NCBI GenBank assembly: GCA_033182465.1
Contig: CP137321.1
Coordinates: forward strand, 434,001 to 498,000
Reading direction: 5' to 3'
DNA: 64,000 nucleotides
DNA from: Sanghuangporus weigelae
Lineage: Eukaryota; Basidiomycota; Agaricomycetes; Hymenochaetales; Hymenochaetaceae
A program made the position numbers and the translations under genes. Position 1 is the stretch's first letter. Each line of letters begins with the position of its first letter. Below are positions 1 to 12,479 of this stretch, piece after piece. The notes beneath the pieces were generated by a model. It made no database searches. It had not been told where the DNA came from and worked only from the letters and a program-made list of their open reading frames with translations.

Positions 1-940
1 GTTCATCAAACCCTAGTATCTATTCATCGCCTTCATTAAGTGCTAACCAGCAAGCACCACCTTATTCTAACAGACACCGCTTGGGATCCGTTCGTCTTCC
101 ATTTTCTCATCGCATTAAGGGAAAATCCTGAATCGATTTGCAACAAGAGAACACCCATACTATGATCCAGTGCGTGACCTTTGTTCTACCTTGTGTATTT
201 CGGGATCAATCGATTCCCGTATGACGACAGAAATCAGATAAAGACAATCCAAAATGGTTCATGGTCGACGCAACATTTAAATCTCGCGCCGCTCATCACG
301 TCCCACTCTCGCTATTCAAACGGATCGCAAACTCACCGACAGATGATCCACCCACGGACGTGGTGTACATCGGCTCGGAAGGGGTACGTGCTATTAAAGG
401 TATGTTTCTCCAAGCAGAAGAATATTCAAGAATAGATGTTCTGATGAGAAATGGAATTCACTGAATGTTCCGCACGCAAGAGATGGCGCTTATCAAACGA
501 GGACGACTGAGTGTACAGCCCGTCGAAGAAGATGCATGGGAAGCTGTGCAACTGCTTGCTGAGAAAGGCGGATGGGAAGAGGACCTCGGGACAGCGACCG
601 CTTCTGCTATAGGTGCCAAGCCAAAGAAAGGCGCGAAAAGAAGAAAAGGAATTGTTGATGCATCAGAAGACGCTCCGAATGAGAAGAAAAAGTCAGCGAA
701 TTGTAAGTCCATCGATGCTTTCTGACCTTAGTTTACCCTCATGGAACTCCGCTCTCTACTTAATGCTCAGCGCATGGGAAGAGGAAGTCCACGTCCAAGG
801 CGGGCGAGGTTGACGGTGTGGAAGGAAACGAAGAAGTTAACGCGGAACAGTCCAGACCGAAGAAACGCAAAGCTGTGGACGGTGCCAGAGTGGAAGAGGA
901 GCCGTCAGCGCCGAGGAGGTCGACTCGAAGCAGGCGATGA
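1..940 (+). CDS. THYN1-like EVE-domain protein, 3' part
   Basis: This is the C-terminal part of a thymocyte nuclear protein 1 homologue, a small EVE-fold (PUA-like) protein thought to bind modified bases in nucleic acid. The 5' end lies outside the window. Visible exons are 74-89, 148-169, 231-399, 481-702 and 771-940; bases 1-73 are the end of an intron with a GCTAAC branch-like motif. Joined, they read through the family signatures [26 protein letters not shown] and [16 protein letters not shown]. The last exon adds a low-complexity basic tail with a nuclear-localisation-like RPKKRKAV, then RRSTRSRR and a stop. Exons of 16 and 22 bp are unusually small, but both are in frame and restore the conserved TAWDPEHPYYDPK stretch. 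The family call is confident. The exact function in fungi is not known to me. Confidence 0.85.
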
Positions 941-2245
941 ATCGTGATCCGTATGTGACCCATATCTACTTTGTCCTGTTTTCAAGATGCTTTGTCTCGC
1001 TATGCTCTGGTGATTCGACTGAACGCGCGATTTTTCTCAAATAGCCACTCGCTCACTCTGAGCGAGCTCCAGAGGACGACCGCATGCTTCAGCCAGCCAA
1101 GCGAGAATCTCATATCAAGAAGAACAGCATAGAGAATCAAGAGTAAAGATGACAAAGTTCGCCACGATACTCATGAGAAATTTCAGACGTACAGGACATC
1201 GTTTTATGAGACGATCGACGAACCACGGAGAGGTCGAATACAATGATCCCAAAGGACCTTGCACGTCCGTAAATCATCTGAACTCGAAGTGTCGAGACAA
1301 ATGGATTAAACCACTCGCATAGATCACACGTACCTTTCGATGAACGTTCACTGTAGATGAAGTCGTCCGCTCTTCCCGATACGAAGCTCAGGTGCTTAAT
1401 TGACCCAGTAAACGTTGTTCCGCACTTCAAAGCCAAAAGATGGCAAGCGAAATGCAATTTGAACTGTAAACTTCAACCACTGGTACAGTCTGACGATGGG
1501 CCGTGTGTTCGTCGTCTCAACAGGATAGAAAAGATTTGCTCGTCGACATACTATCCTTTATTGAACAGCTCGATTAACTTAGACAAACGCACAGGAAGGA
1601 AGGAAAGTAGACAAGAGACTCAGAAAGTACAAGAACGAGAAAGGGGGAATAAGAGGCGGCATAGGTGATAGATATCAAGAAAAAGGAAAGAGAAAAAATA
1701 GAATTAATAAAAAGTACTGCTGAGGTGATGCATATGCAAAGTGGTGAATGAATCCAGTTGTACAGTGCACAGAAGGATGCGGAAGAGGTAGAAAAAATAT
1801 AGAAATAGTTTGTAATGAGTGAAGATGCAGGACTGTACAAAACGATGCGCAGACGGGATGAAACATGAAGGTCGAAACAATATAGTACTGTACAGTCTGG
1901 AGGATGCAAGCCCTTGGAATAAAGAAATTGAGGCCGCGCGACTGAGTCGCAGCCATGATGGAAGAAAAACTCGGGAATTATGCAAAGATGGAAGACACTG
2001 GCAAATGAAGGGGAATGACGAGTCGCACTGAAGATGTCGTCTTTAATTAAAAGAATGAATACGTTTTCAACCGGGACGAAGCAACGTGAAATGCATGATC
2101 TATGAATACACATTACGAAGAGCGCGAGGTGATAATGAATAAAATAGTACAATGTATGGATATAGGATGTGGAAGAGAAGAGAGCCTGGAATGCTGAAGA
2201 ATTGCACAATACAATATATACGTCCCGAAGGACGACAGCTTTTGG
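941..2245. other. Convergent intergenic region
   Basis: About 1.3 kb lies between the 3' ends of the THYN1-like gene and the RhoGEF. Open frames here are short and uncompositional. I see no RNA gene or repeat. It probably holds two 3' untranslated regions. Confidence 0.5.
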
Positions 2246-5200
2246 TCACGACCTCTGGTCGCGAAGACGGTCGATAGGCGTTAAAGGAACCAGATTTCCG
2301 GGAAAGAGACGATATTTTATAGAACGCCCCAGAGACATCTGGCTACGCGTTTCTGGTGCGGGGGATGAATGAGAAGGTCGAGCGTGCAAACGTGCAGAGG
2401 GTGTAGATGCCTGAACAGGAGATATTAGCTTGGCCGTTGCGGAAGCGTCGGGCTTTCGGCGGGGAACAACGAGCATACTTGATGATCGAGTGAAAAAGCT
2501 GGGCCGTACTGGAGTACTTTGAGCGCCGGAATCCTGAGTAGAAGATGATAAAAGTTGCGTCTGGGCCGAATCGACCATATTCGATGCGCTACGAGCTCGA
2601 GGACGCAAAGATGCACTCCTCAGTATTTTCGAGAGCATGCCCTTCTGCGGTGTAGATTCCGCGTCCGGGACTTCAAGCGAATCTTCTACCGAATTCTGCC
2701 TCGAGCTAGACAAGGAAGGCGCAGGCGACGAGGAGAGCGATCGCGGTGTACCGAAAAACCCGCGAAGGTTGCTCACCAATGAGCGAGAACGCTTTGGCCT
2801 ATCCATATGTTCAACAACTTCCGGTAGTTCTTCCCCGTCAGCCCGCGTCAGAGTATCAACACCCACTACTCGCACTTCAGGTGGAAACAGCTCGTTAATA
2901 GGGCTCGAAGTCGGGGCGCTTGTCGATGCAGAAGAACACTGAGACTGCGAGAATGGGTCAAGCGAATTCGTTGTTGATGTGCTCGGGAGAAGTGAGCTAG
3001 GAGAGAAGGCCGATTGCGAAGACGGTGTGGACATCTGACTCTCCCTTATCTCCGCCTCGCTAATTGCACCCGGTAGCGTAAGAAGCATGCTCAAAGATTT
3101 TCTGTTCTGGCTCTTCTTCGTATTCTTGCCTCGCGACGAGCCCTGGTTATGCTGCTGGACGGTAATACTAGAAGCCGACTCCGAGATCATTGACCGTTGA
3201 TCAGCGAAAGACGCAAGCGAAGAACATGTCGATGGTGTACACTGCTTTGAGATGAGTACGCTCTCTCTGCCCATCAGCTTGTTCTTCGCCATTGCGCCCA
3301 CACCAATACCTGTGCCCTGCTGCGGAGGATCTGGATCGCGGAACAGTACCTCGTCCTGAGCCTTCGCATGAAAGCGTGCGGACAACAACGGCTGTGAAAG
3401 CACGTCCGCAAGATGGCGATCAGTTTGCGCACGCCGTGTTGCAGATACGCGTCGAATAAGCACGGTCGGCGGTGCTGGGGTGCCATTGTCAGAGTTGTTC
3501 ATGAAGAACGCACGCACGCTCGAACCATTGACAGACTGTCTACGATTCGGCTTGACCGTCCCGTCAGACTTGAGCGTAGCATAAGATGACTTGCGCGAAG
3601 GATTAATATCCTGTGCGAGGATATCATCTCCCAGGAATGGCATCGAAGGAACAGGAGGTATCTCCGCGCTGTTACGAGTACTATGAGCATTGACGAGGTT
3701 CGCAGAGACATTGAGCGTAGGCACAGGCTCGTACTCCCACGTTGGTGGCAGGCTTCGAGCATGATGCATCGCATTCAACCAGATCTCCTTCTCCCTCTGG
3801 CAAGCTGCCGCTAACTCAAGCCGATGGCCAGTAGCATGGAAGATCAAATGAAATGAACAAGGAAGAAGTGCTGTCGAACGACAATCAGTTCTTCTATGAT
3901 ATGATACAATAAGATGGTACCGCACCTTTCTCTTCACGGACATCTACAACTTCAATTGTCTCGTCCGTAAGCGCAAACCAGTGACGTGGCTCGTACACGC
4001 CCGCCTTCGGGGTTTTCGCAAGCACGATATAGCCTCCAACGTACAGGAATGCAGCGAGATATTTAACCTTGACAGGCTCACGAGACGATTGCAACGTGTA
4101 CGTAGATGCAGTTGCGAGACCGTTGTTGGACCGCATCGCAGACATCCCCGCAAGCGACAGAAGTGAGTCACGTCTCCCGTCCGACCGAAGCGTAGACTTA
4201 GAAGGAAATTGGTCTATATTGGTAACAACAACGTCGAGCGAGCCAGCAAGTAAACAAGCACCAAGCGAAGCCAGAAAAGGACGAGTCGGCGGTCCGGGAA
4301 TCTGTACACGCTTCCTCTTCTCACCGAACTCCGACATCTGAAGCTGCTGCTGAACAAATGCTGAGTTCGCGCGACTGATACTGTTGCGCGAGCGTGAACG
4401 GGAGAATGTCGAAAAGGAGAGCGAGCGTGCGGGCGGTTTCGTCGACCAAGCAACACTGGCACTTGAACTAATAGTTCCGACACCATGCCCAAGTTCGCTT
4501 CGCGACTCCAGTCCGCCTTCTTCCTTATCATTCTCCTCATCCGTCAAATCCATGCCAGCAACGAGGACAGGCGGTACGCCGTGATCTGCACTTTTTGCTC
4601 CAGCTACCAGACGCTCAACGATTAAAGCACTCTTCTTCTCAATATCACGTCGGCGCTGTGCATCATCGACAGCATGTGCAACCTCGCGCATCTTGCGCAA
4701 GACACGTTCGACAGCAATATCAGTTGCATCCTCATCCGCAACACAGTCGATGTTGTCTGAATCATCGTCTTCCTCGTCAGAGTCCCCGCCCAACCGGAAC
4801 GCCACCTGACTTTTCTTTCCCTTCGGCGTTTCATCAGGATCGAGACTTACAATACTCCTCGAGGATCCAGAAGGCGTCGCAGCAGCGAAGAACTTGCCTG
4901 TGCCAAGTTCGGATGATGTAGATGTAGATGCAGGAGGCCCAACATCAATTTCCTTCTTCCGAGAAGAACGAAGCTGTTCAAAGAGCAAGGGGTACTTGCA
5001 TAATCGCTGCACAGGTTTAATGAGATAATCCGAGAATGCAAGTTTAGTTCGCCGACTTCGCTCGCGCTGAAATTCCTTCTCGTTCTGGACGCCGCTCGGC
5101 GAAAGAGCAGTGCTCGCGCTTTCCTGTCTGCGCGAGAGACCCTTCACGGATAAAGATCCATATCCAATACCGAGGCCGTACGCATGCGCATGACTGTGCG

Positions 5201-8019
5201 CTGCAGGCGGCGTCGGGTCGCTCTTAGTGTGCTTAAGCGTCGCGCTCGCACTTGCCCGCAAGCTACCACTGGATGCACAAGCCGAGTGCCTACGACGCAA
5301 CGTTGACGTCGATGAATTCGCATCTTCGACATCAAATGCGCACGAGAGGAGACTATTATGACTCCCGCTGTGCTCAATGGGCTTCACTGTCAACGGAGAC
5401 GGCAACGGCGAGTCCAGTACAACTTCTGCTCCAATTATTCCATCCGTATCTCGCCGAACAGCTATTTCCGCACAAAGTTTTTCCCATTCCGCCCAATCAC
5501 TTGAATTTGAGCGCATAATTTTACGTGCTATGTCAACAGCTTCCGTGTGACCCGCGCAAAACACTTCGTATGGCGCGAAATTCGGTGCCTGCGGGGACGA
5601 AGGGATCAGCGTGCTAGATTAGGAATTTAGGGTGGGGGAACGGGATAGAGTTGTCAGAATAAAGTTCCCCGGAGCTTGCGGGAAACGTCGATCATTGAAC
5701 GATCACCAGAAAAAGGTGGCCAGGCGACAGCGACACTCCGAAACACGCCCACGTGATCGCGTATAAACGAGAGGAAATGAAAATATAAATCAAGACATAC
5801 CTCTGAGGTAAATACACTGCAGACTGCACGAACCGCGGCTTCGACCTCGTATTCGACATTCGATTGCACATTAGCAGCTTTCTCTTTCCCTTTGAGCTTT
5901 CGTCGCTTCTTCTGGATCTCTCGCTGAACGGTGCTGAGGGTATCTTCAATGCGCTGAACTATCCTTTCATGCAGTGCTAATAGGTCCTGCGCATCCCGTG
6001 TGAGCATATACCTCTCCGCATCTGAAATGGATGAATATAATCGTTGATGTCGCTGGGACATATGCGACGGAGTTGGCAATGGCGATGCAGGCTGTGACGA
6101 TAGTGGCGTAGAAGGAGTTGATGGGAGCGCCGAAGAAGACATTGATGGAGAAGGATGAGGCGATGATTCCGGCGAGCTTGTGAACGAGCGGTCGAGTACG
6201 GGCTTTGCACCAGTCTGAACGATGTCTGCGGACGCGCGACGCACCCCAATGCGAGTAGCATTTGGAGAGTAACTCACACCGGCGCCTGTGTTTCTGGCGT
6301 GGAAATGAGCACCGAAGCCCATCTCCGAACTAGATGCAGACCCACTGCCCTGAACCGAGCCGACCATGCCAAGCACACTATCCCTGACCTGCTCTTCAGT
6401 ACTCTTTCTTGCCCATCTCCGTGAATTCGGCTCCAGACCTGAATCTTTTCGTGACCGTATCGACTGCGGCTGAAGCACGGAGAGCATCTGAAGAGAAGCG
6501 GGCCGTACACGCGTCTTAGGTTTTGCCTCCATATGTTCCTTGAATAACCCCGCAGAGGTCGGAAAGGATGAAGGAGGATACTGATATGAATGAGTTTGCA
6601 AACGGGAAGAGGATGCCTCCGAACCAGATCTGAGCACGGCCGAACGCATAGATGTTGAACCCATGCTTTCCGCGATGTCCGGAGTTGGTGCGGATTGCGA
6701 TTCCGCTCTGGAACCTAGCGGAGGCGCTGGGACGACGCCAAGCGAGGCAAGGTACACCTAGTGGCAGAATATAGACCATGGTCAGCTGCTGATTATCAGG
6801 ATGAAACGTATGTGAAATCTATAGATCGAAAGGATACATAGAAAGAATGAACTAGATCGTGTGTGGAGAGGTGGAGCGATGGCCGAGTTGACGCCCAGTG
6901 CTGCGAGATAGTGAATTCTGCCGTAAAATAAAACGAATGAAACAGTACTTCGACAGCACAATCAGCGACGGGTTCGGGTTTTGGACGCATATACCCAACA
7001 TCCACATCGCTTATAGCATCTTGTGTGAGTGTGTCGCAAAGACACGCGCCGACCAGCAGGCAACTTCGCTGGTCCAGAATGTCGATATTGCAAGACGCGT
7101 TCGCGAAACTCCGCAAGCAGGTAAGTATGTCATGTATATGTCAAGCGCATGTTGGACTAACGTCAAGCGCTGACACAGCCCACCGGTCCTGAATTTCGCA
7201 CGCTCCATGTGCGCGAAAATAAAATTCCATCGCATCTCTGGCTTTGCCTCCATCTCATTTAGCAGGTCAGCAGACATCATAGATAATAACGTTGCTACAC
7301 CCAAGAAGCAGCAAGTTATTCAATCCCCCGAAATAGCCGTGGAATTGCATAAACGATATCACCGACCGCTGAGCTGATGCACGCACGGAAGGGACAAGCA
7401 CTCGCCGCGAACGTTGATATGAACGCGCTGAGGTGAAATAGAGAATGGCAGAGAAGCGAAGAGAGCTGTCGCTGCCACGAGGCTCTTTGTGCGGGCGGAG
7501 TCTGCGTCGGGGGCCGAACAAAATCGGGCAAGCGCGATGACGAAATGGGAAAATATAGAATACGAAAATAGAAGTCGAGAAGCACTCGCGGAATGCGAAT
7601 CGCACGTCTGATGGCTATCGCCCGTTCCTGGTACCAAGACGCGTCGCGATAACACGTTCGCTTTACATCAATCGCGCAACTTGCACAAAATGATAAGGAA
7701 AAGAGCGGCGCAATGCGAGTAGAAATTGTTCGCGCCGCACCGAAATGATCGTGGAAACGAGAAGAACACGACGTCCAGAATGAAAGGTCCTGCTCACCTC
7801 GACAAGTATTTTCAAGTCATCAACATATCCGCGTTCTGTATCGATCAGCTCGGCGAGCGCATAGTACCGACGTACCGCCTCCTTCAGGCGTCGTTCTGCT
7901 TTCGCGTCCTCGGCGTTCGCTGCATGATGCCCTTCCATGCTCGTTTCGAGTGGCATCTTCGTGACGTCCGGAAGCAGTGAAGAAGACGAAATCGTTGCAT
8001 CCTCGTCTGGCCTGTCCAT
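2246..8019 (-). CDS. RhoGEF with interrupted DH domain and PH domain
   Basis: This is a Dbl-family guanine nucleotide exchange factor for a Rho-type GTPase. Exons are 8019-7798, 6757-5801, 5588-3926 and 3870-2246, giving 1,488 codons plus stop with all phases matching. The DH domain opens with ELIDTERGYVDDLKILVE (about residues 55-75). It is then split by a Ser/Pro-rich insert of about 245 residues, resumes with RDAQDLLALHERIVQRIEDT (about 328), and carries the hallmark LIKPVQRLCKYPLL near residue 582. Further acidic and Ser-rich inserts precede the last DH helix. A PH domain follows: the strand region VKVKYLAAFLYVGGYIVLAK, then the C-terminal helix EKEIWLNAMHHA just after the third intron. 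The last 500 residues are Ser/Pro-rich and probably disordered. The start chosen is the first ATG of the open frame. Intron 1 is 1,040 bp, very long for this genome. The target GTPase cannot be read from sequence. Confidence 0.85.
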
Positions 8020-8825
8020 AACCCAGACGACGCTATTCCCAATGCACTACCGATGATTCCGGTAGCGGAAATAAAGTCCGCACGTTTGCGTGCTGGGGCA
8101 AGAGCAAAGCCACTCGGTCGGGGGTTCGAAACGCGTCCAAGACGTTGGGACGGTGTGGCGTGCACTGTGGGTAATATAGTTAGACGAATCAGACAAAGCT
8201 AGCCTCGGGCAAAGCTTGAACGGCGATAGTCAAAGCGCAAAGGAAGAGGTGCAGCAATGGAGACTTTGTGCATACCTTGTACTTGAATGGTTGCGAACTG
8301 TTTCAGCGTTGAAAGGCAAGAGGGATGAAATGAAATCGAAGGTGGCGAACGAATCGGTCAAGACAAGAATGGATAAGGAAATGAGGTAGGACGTACCTCG
8401 CCGCACGGCGGATCGCGAAAGTTCTTGAGTCCGATAGACACGACGCGAAGAAAGAGAGAGGCTAGCAAAAGAGAAGTCGTAAGCGACCAAACGCGAGTTC
8501 GCGTTTTGCGGGGAGGTTGAATGGCAGACGTGAGGCCAACGCCACGGCTGGGTAGACGAGATGGAGTGGGTATATTATATCGAACGCGGACTGGCCGAGA
8601 GCGGGATGCAGACTATATTCCCTGGAAGGATGAATCCGAAGCGAAGGATGTCGGACGTGCGGTGGCGGTGGCGACGAGGAAAATGATGCAATGCCAATAA
8701 CAATGCGCGCTGCCGCTGGGGCTGGGATGACTAAAGGGAGGATGAGTTGATGGAGCGAGGAGAGGAAGGAGGAGTTGAAGTGAGAACGTGCCAGCCCTCA
8801 GGCAGCATAAGTAAATCAACGAACG
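8020..8825. promoter_or_regulatory. Upstream region of the RhoGEF
   Basis: This is the 5' flank of the RhoGEF, possibly shared with a weak plus-strand candidate. No frame here looks coding, and I recognise no specific regulatory site. Confidence 0.3.
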
Positions 8826-9014
8826 ATGGCTTCCGTTCAACCGGCGCGTCTCTCGCCATCCCATCGCGGGCGGATTCATTCGGCAAGCGGTCCTGGCCTT
8901 CCGCGCTCCAAACCCAATCATCGTGCCGCTCCGGCTTCCGACACCCCGGCTGCAATTTCGGCTCTCACTTCGATCGGAAATGCGGATGGCGTCATCCTCT
9001 CTCCTACGGGCTGA
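8826..9014 (+). CDS. Candidate small protein, weak
   Basis: A 62-codon frame begins with ATG and has a Ser/Pro/Ala-rich composition typical of disordered fungal proteins. A strong donor-like GTAAGT lies 26 bases after the stop at 9041, so it could be a short coding exon with a spliced 3' region. I see no recognisable domain, and start context and length give little support. It could equally be 5' leader or chance. Confidence 0.2.
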   Translation: MASVQPARLSPSHRGRIHSASGPGLPRSKPNHRAAPASDTPAAISALTSIGNADGVILSPTG

Positions 9015-9040
9015 GCCAAACAAGTCAATATCCACCGTAA

Positions 9041-10692
9041 GTATTCCCTATGCTTATGCATCGCATCCTCATTCCTCCCTCGCCACATCTCACCATCTCA
9101 CCAAACACACGTTTTCTGTCTAATTTAGTGAGATTCTTAATTTATGGCGACCGAAGTATGTATCTATATCTTCATCACGTACACCGATATCATAAGTCAT
9201 CGCCCCAACTCTATCTCGTTCTCCGGTTAGTCCGGCCGTTTGACCATCCTTTACCGAAATTCCGCATACGTCTTGATGGAATTCGCCACATCTCATTTTT
9301 CTGGTTACCCCTTCACCAAAGAGCGCGCTCATGAAAAAGAAAAACAAATACGCGAACCGACGAGCATTTGGCCACTCGAGGAGGGAAGAATCAACGCCAC
9401 CACTCGCATCCTCGGCCTCATCTCGGTCGATCTCTACTTTTGATGCCTCACTGGCGTGGCGCATCTATCTAAAATTACCCTCAAATAACTTTACCTTTGA
9501 ACTTTTCAGCTCCGTGACTTCCGTCAATTTGAACACCCGATCAAGCAAAGCTTCATTATTGTAATCCGTCTGTCCTTCACCTTAACTCCAATACTCGAAT
9601 GATCTATCGAGACTGAAAGAAAGAAAAATCAATACTGGGCGCTGCCGAATGAACACTTGATAGTGCTGCTTCTTTGTTTCTTTGATTGACTGCAACCGTC
9701 TCTAATGGCCTCTTAATCTCCCCCCCCCCCTTTCTCAAACTCTTCCAAGTCACGGAAGCTCCCAAGAATATCTCGATGATCCGTACAATCATCACCGACA
9801 ACACCTTCCCTTCCTTCCACGTGTCTCCTAGCTCTGCACGAACCAATGATATATATAATACTGACTCGCATAGACCACTTGTCGGATCCGTTCGACTCTG
9901 CTCTGCTGCCAACCTCGCCATTTTGTACCCTCCGCCGCTAAGCTCCCCTACCCTTTTTTTTCTTCTCGCGGTTGCGAATCTTTCTTCCCATCTCCCATCC
10001 CTCCGCAGCATCTCGAGGAAATTCCAGTGCCTCGTTTTAGTACGCCCGCAAAGGTCCTTTTACTGCGCAGCTACTCACCGCGTCTATCTCACAAATCTTC
10101 CCAGCCCAGAAAGTGGTTTAGCGGATTAACCGGGGCTTTGTTCCGGAATGGAATGGAGCACAAAGGTCTGTGCAGTCGCTTTCACAACTCGACGGCGCCC
10201 GAGCATTCCAGCCGCTCGCATCTGTATGGCGAACTCGAACTGAGAAGCGCTTTCAGTCTTCTGTTTCTCAGACTCAACCGGGTTTGACCTAACCGTCGCC
10301 ATCGAAGAACTTCCTAATCCTACTTGCTTTCACATTGTGCCGACTATCCTGGGGATGAGAATGCACGATGAATTCCAGACCTTCTAGTTAGGACGAGATC
10401 ATTGTACCAGATGAATGTATATTAATGTCACCTCTCCGTCTTTATTCAGAAGACTAGAGATACTCAAACCAATGTTGAATACCACCTTACATGCAAACTA
10501 CTTGCCGTGTAGCTTCAACTTCCTGAATCTTCCCTGCAATTCAATTGCTCACCTGTTCGAAATGCGGCAAGGTAGCAACTGTCCAAACGATCATTGTAGA
10601 GAGAGCAAAGAAAGAATGCCGTGCCTCTTGAGGCGGCGTACATAGACCGCCTCACGTCAATGAAAATGAAATATAAACCAAGAGATACTCAC
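9041..10692. other. Non-coding, pyrimidine-rich stretch
   Basis: About 1.6 kb has only short, low-quality frames. The plus strand is pyrimidine-rich between about 9.55 and 10.0 kb and includes a run of 11 C at 9720-9730. A short hairpin-capable palindrome, GAGGCGG with its complement CCGCCTC, lies near 10631-10654. I see no tRNA-like or repeat structure. Confidence 0.4.
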
Positions 10693-10872
10693 AAGAATGT
10701 CTCCGATCACTCTCCGCATTCCTTCATTCCCCGTCTCAATGGAACGAACGGGATATTCCCCCCACTGCCGACGTGCAATATCGATAAAGACACGTCCATC
10801 GAGTAACTTGGTTTTACAGGTTACATTTACGCCGGAGAGTTTGCGTGTGCTAGATGGTTGAGACATTGACAT
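10693..10872 (-). CDS. Candidate exon of a small unknown gene
   Basis: A 60-codon frame starts with MSMSQPSSTRKLSG and runs to a clean donor, CTT followed by GTGAGT, at 10692. It includes LLDGRVFIDIARRQWGEYP, which has an ordinary protein-like composition. A possible second exon about 65 bp downstream could carry VWTVATLPHFEQ to a stop near 10.54 kb, but its boundaries are not secure. I do not recognise a family. It may be a genuine small gene or part of one whose other exons I could not place. Confidence 0.3.
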
Positions 10873-11864
10873 GGGATATTCCTACTTTGAACTGCCTTGG
10901 GACATTTCATTAACAGGCCAATTGTGCCCGTGTCTTAGGTCTTATGAATGTACATACATACTTCGGCAGCTAATACTAATAAATTGGAATGCCGCATACA
11001 TTTCACCCTAAGTTGCGACGAATTACAAATAACAAGAAACATGGCTCACAGTCCATTGTAGGATGTTTGCTAGTAAGTCCGAAGGTGTGGTGACCTGAAA
11101 GAACGACTCCGAGGGTGTATGTTTTTCATCGTTTACACATCAAAATAGGTGGCCTTCCGACCTCTTCATGTTATCCAACGCCTAGAGGATAACATGGAGT
11201 TTGTAAGAGACAAAATACATACTTAAGTCTAAATCGGTTTCCAAAATTACTGGCAAGAAAAGAAAAAGGCTCTGATTCCTTCCATTATAGCTCCGAGATT
11301 ACCGCTTTTGGTAATAAATAAAGTTGATGCCTTTGGCTTCGTTATCTAACACATTTACGTAGTCAATTTTACGTAAAATCAAGAGAAATCGTCTCGTCTC
11401 AGCAGACGGAGAAATATATTTTGTCGGCGTAGGCGTATATGGAGACGAGAGATCTACAGTATAATGCACGGAGATATGAAACATAGATAGATAGACAGAT
11501 GGACAATGCATCAAATCAAATGATACTAGAACAATGGAGCGAGTAGAGCTGGAAGTGTCCGCGAAAGGGGAATGAGGTATTACAGGAGTAAAAACCAAGA
11601 TACAGGGAAAAAATCTTGCACAAGATCATGATCATACGAAAACAAACTCTCAGGTGATAACCGTCTATCATGCACCTTCCTGACTCTTATAGAGAGGGAG
11701 CCCCTCGACCAAGGGTTCGGAATCCACAGCAGAAAGTTTGCAGATCCACATCCATCTGCCTAGATACTATGCGTGAAGTGTATTGAGAAGTGTGTCCTAG
11801 TGTATCGCGCGAAAGATATGAACAGACAAAAAGTTCACTGAAGTGCATGCGTACCGGGCAGTAT
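10873..11864. other. Intergenic region upstream of the candidate exon and downstream of VTC1
   Basis: About 1 kb without a convincing frame. AT-rich patches lie around 10.9-11.3 kb. It probably includes the VTC1 3' untranslated region. I see no RNA gene or repeat. Confidence 0.4.
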
Positions 11865-12479
11865 TCATGATTCAGTAAAACGTAAGATGAAGTTCGTGAC
11901 GACCGCGGCTGCAAAGCACGAGTCTAGATCAGGGGGACGGGACGCGTCGATAGGTACACGAAAATCTTCCTTACCAAGCAACGCGATGCACAAAATAGTC
12001 TGACAGTGAGCGCAGTGAGCGTAAATGCCGCTTCTAGGCATGCCTAAAATTAGAAGTACGTACCGGCCCAAGCCTATCGTCGTACGGCCCTCTCCCTCCG
12101 TGTCGTATTGAAGCTGCACGCCAGTGGTATGTATATAGTGCGTAGATCATCACTGCCATGGCTTTTCCCGACACATCTTAGAAACGGGATTGTCATGCCA
12201 AGAAAAGACAAGACTAACCGACAATGGAGAACATCCCTGCGCTGATTTTCCCTATCTGTTTTTCATCGACGTAAGTAGGTACAAGATAAAACTGATAAGT
12301 CATGGACGCACCCTATCACCGAAGTTCAGCAACCCCACCGCTAACCCTCCAAGCACGACCGTGAAATGAAGCCATGAGAGGAACGTGCGTTCATTCGCAA
12401 ATGCAATCTTAGGCTCGACACGAACGGGCAGCGCTATACGTTTGTTCGCTGTACGTTGAAGTAGGGGCTGAGTCGACAT
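11865..12479 (-). CDS. VTC1: Vacuolar transporter chaperone subunit 1
   Basis: This is the small membrane subunit of the VTC polyphosphate polymerase complex, which makes polyphosphate from ATP and moves it into the vacuole. Five exons, 12479-12312, 12255-12219, 12161-12064, 11999-11975 and 11908-11865, join into 123 codons plus stop; the yeast protein is about 129 residues. It begins [20 protein letters not shown] and carries the hallmark [15 protein letters not shown]. The conserved Arg and Glu precede three membrane helices at about residues 33-53, 59-82 and 99-120. The loop YHWRAASIR and PYDDRLGP between helices 2 and 3 are also present. Every junction restores the expected sequence, including exons of only 37 and 25 bp. 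Identification is close to certain. Regulation, normally by phosphate through SPX subunits, cannot be seen here. Confidence 0.95.

Noticed and set aside
6898-7173. 91-codon plus-strand frame inside the RhoGEF intron
   Set aside because: No recognisable domain, no splice partner and ordinary chance length; kept only as part of the long-intron observation.
8101-8160. Possible tRNA B-box (GGGTTCGAAAC)
   Set aside because: No matching T-stem, A-box or acceptor stem around it.
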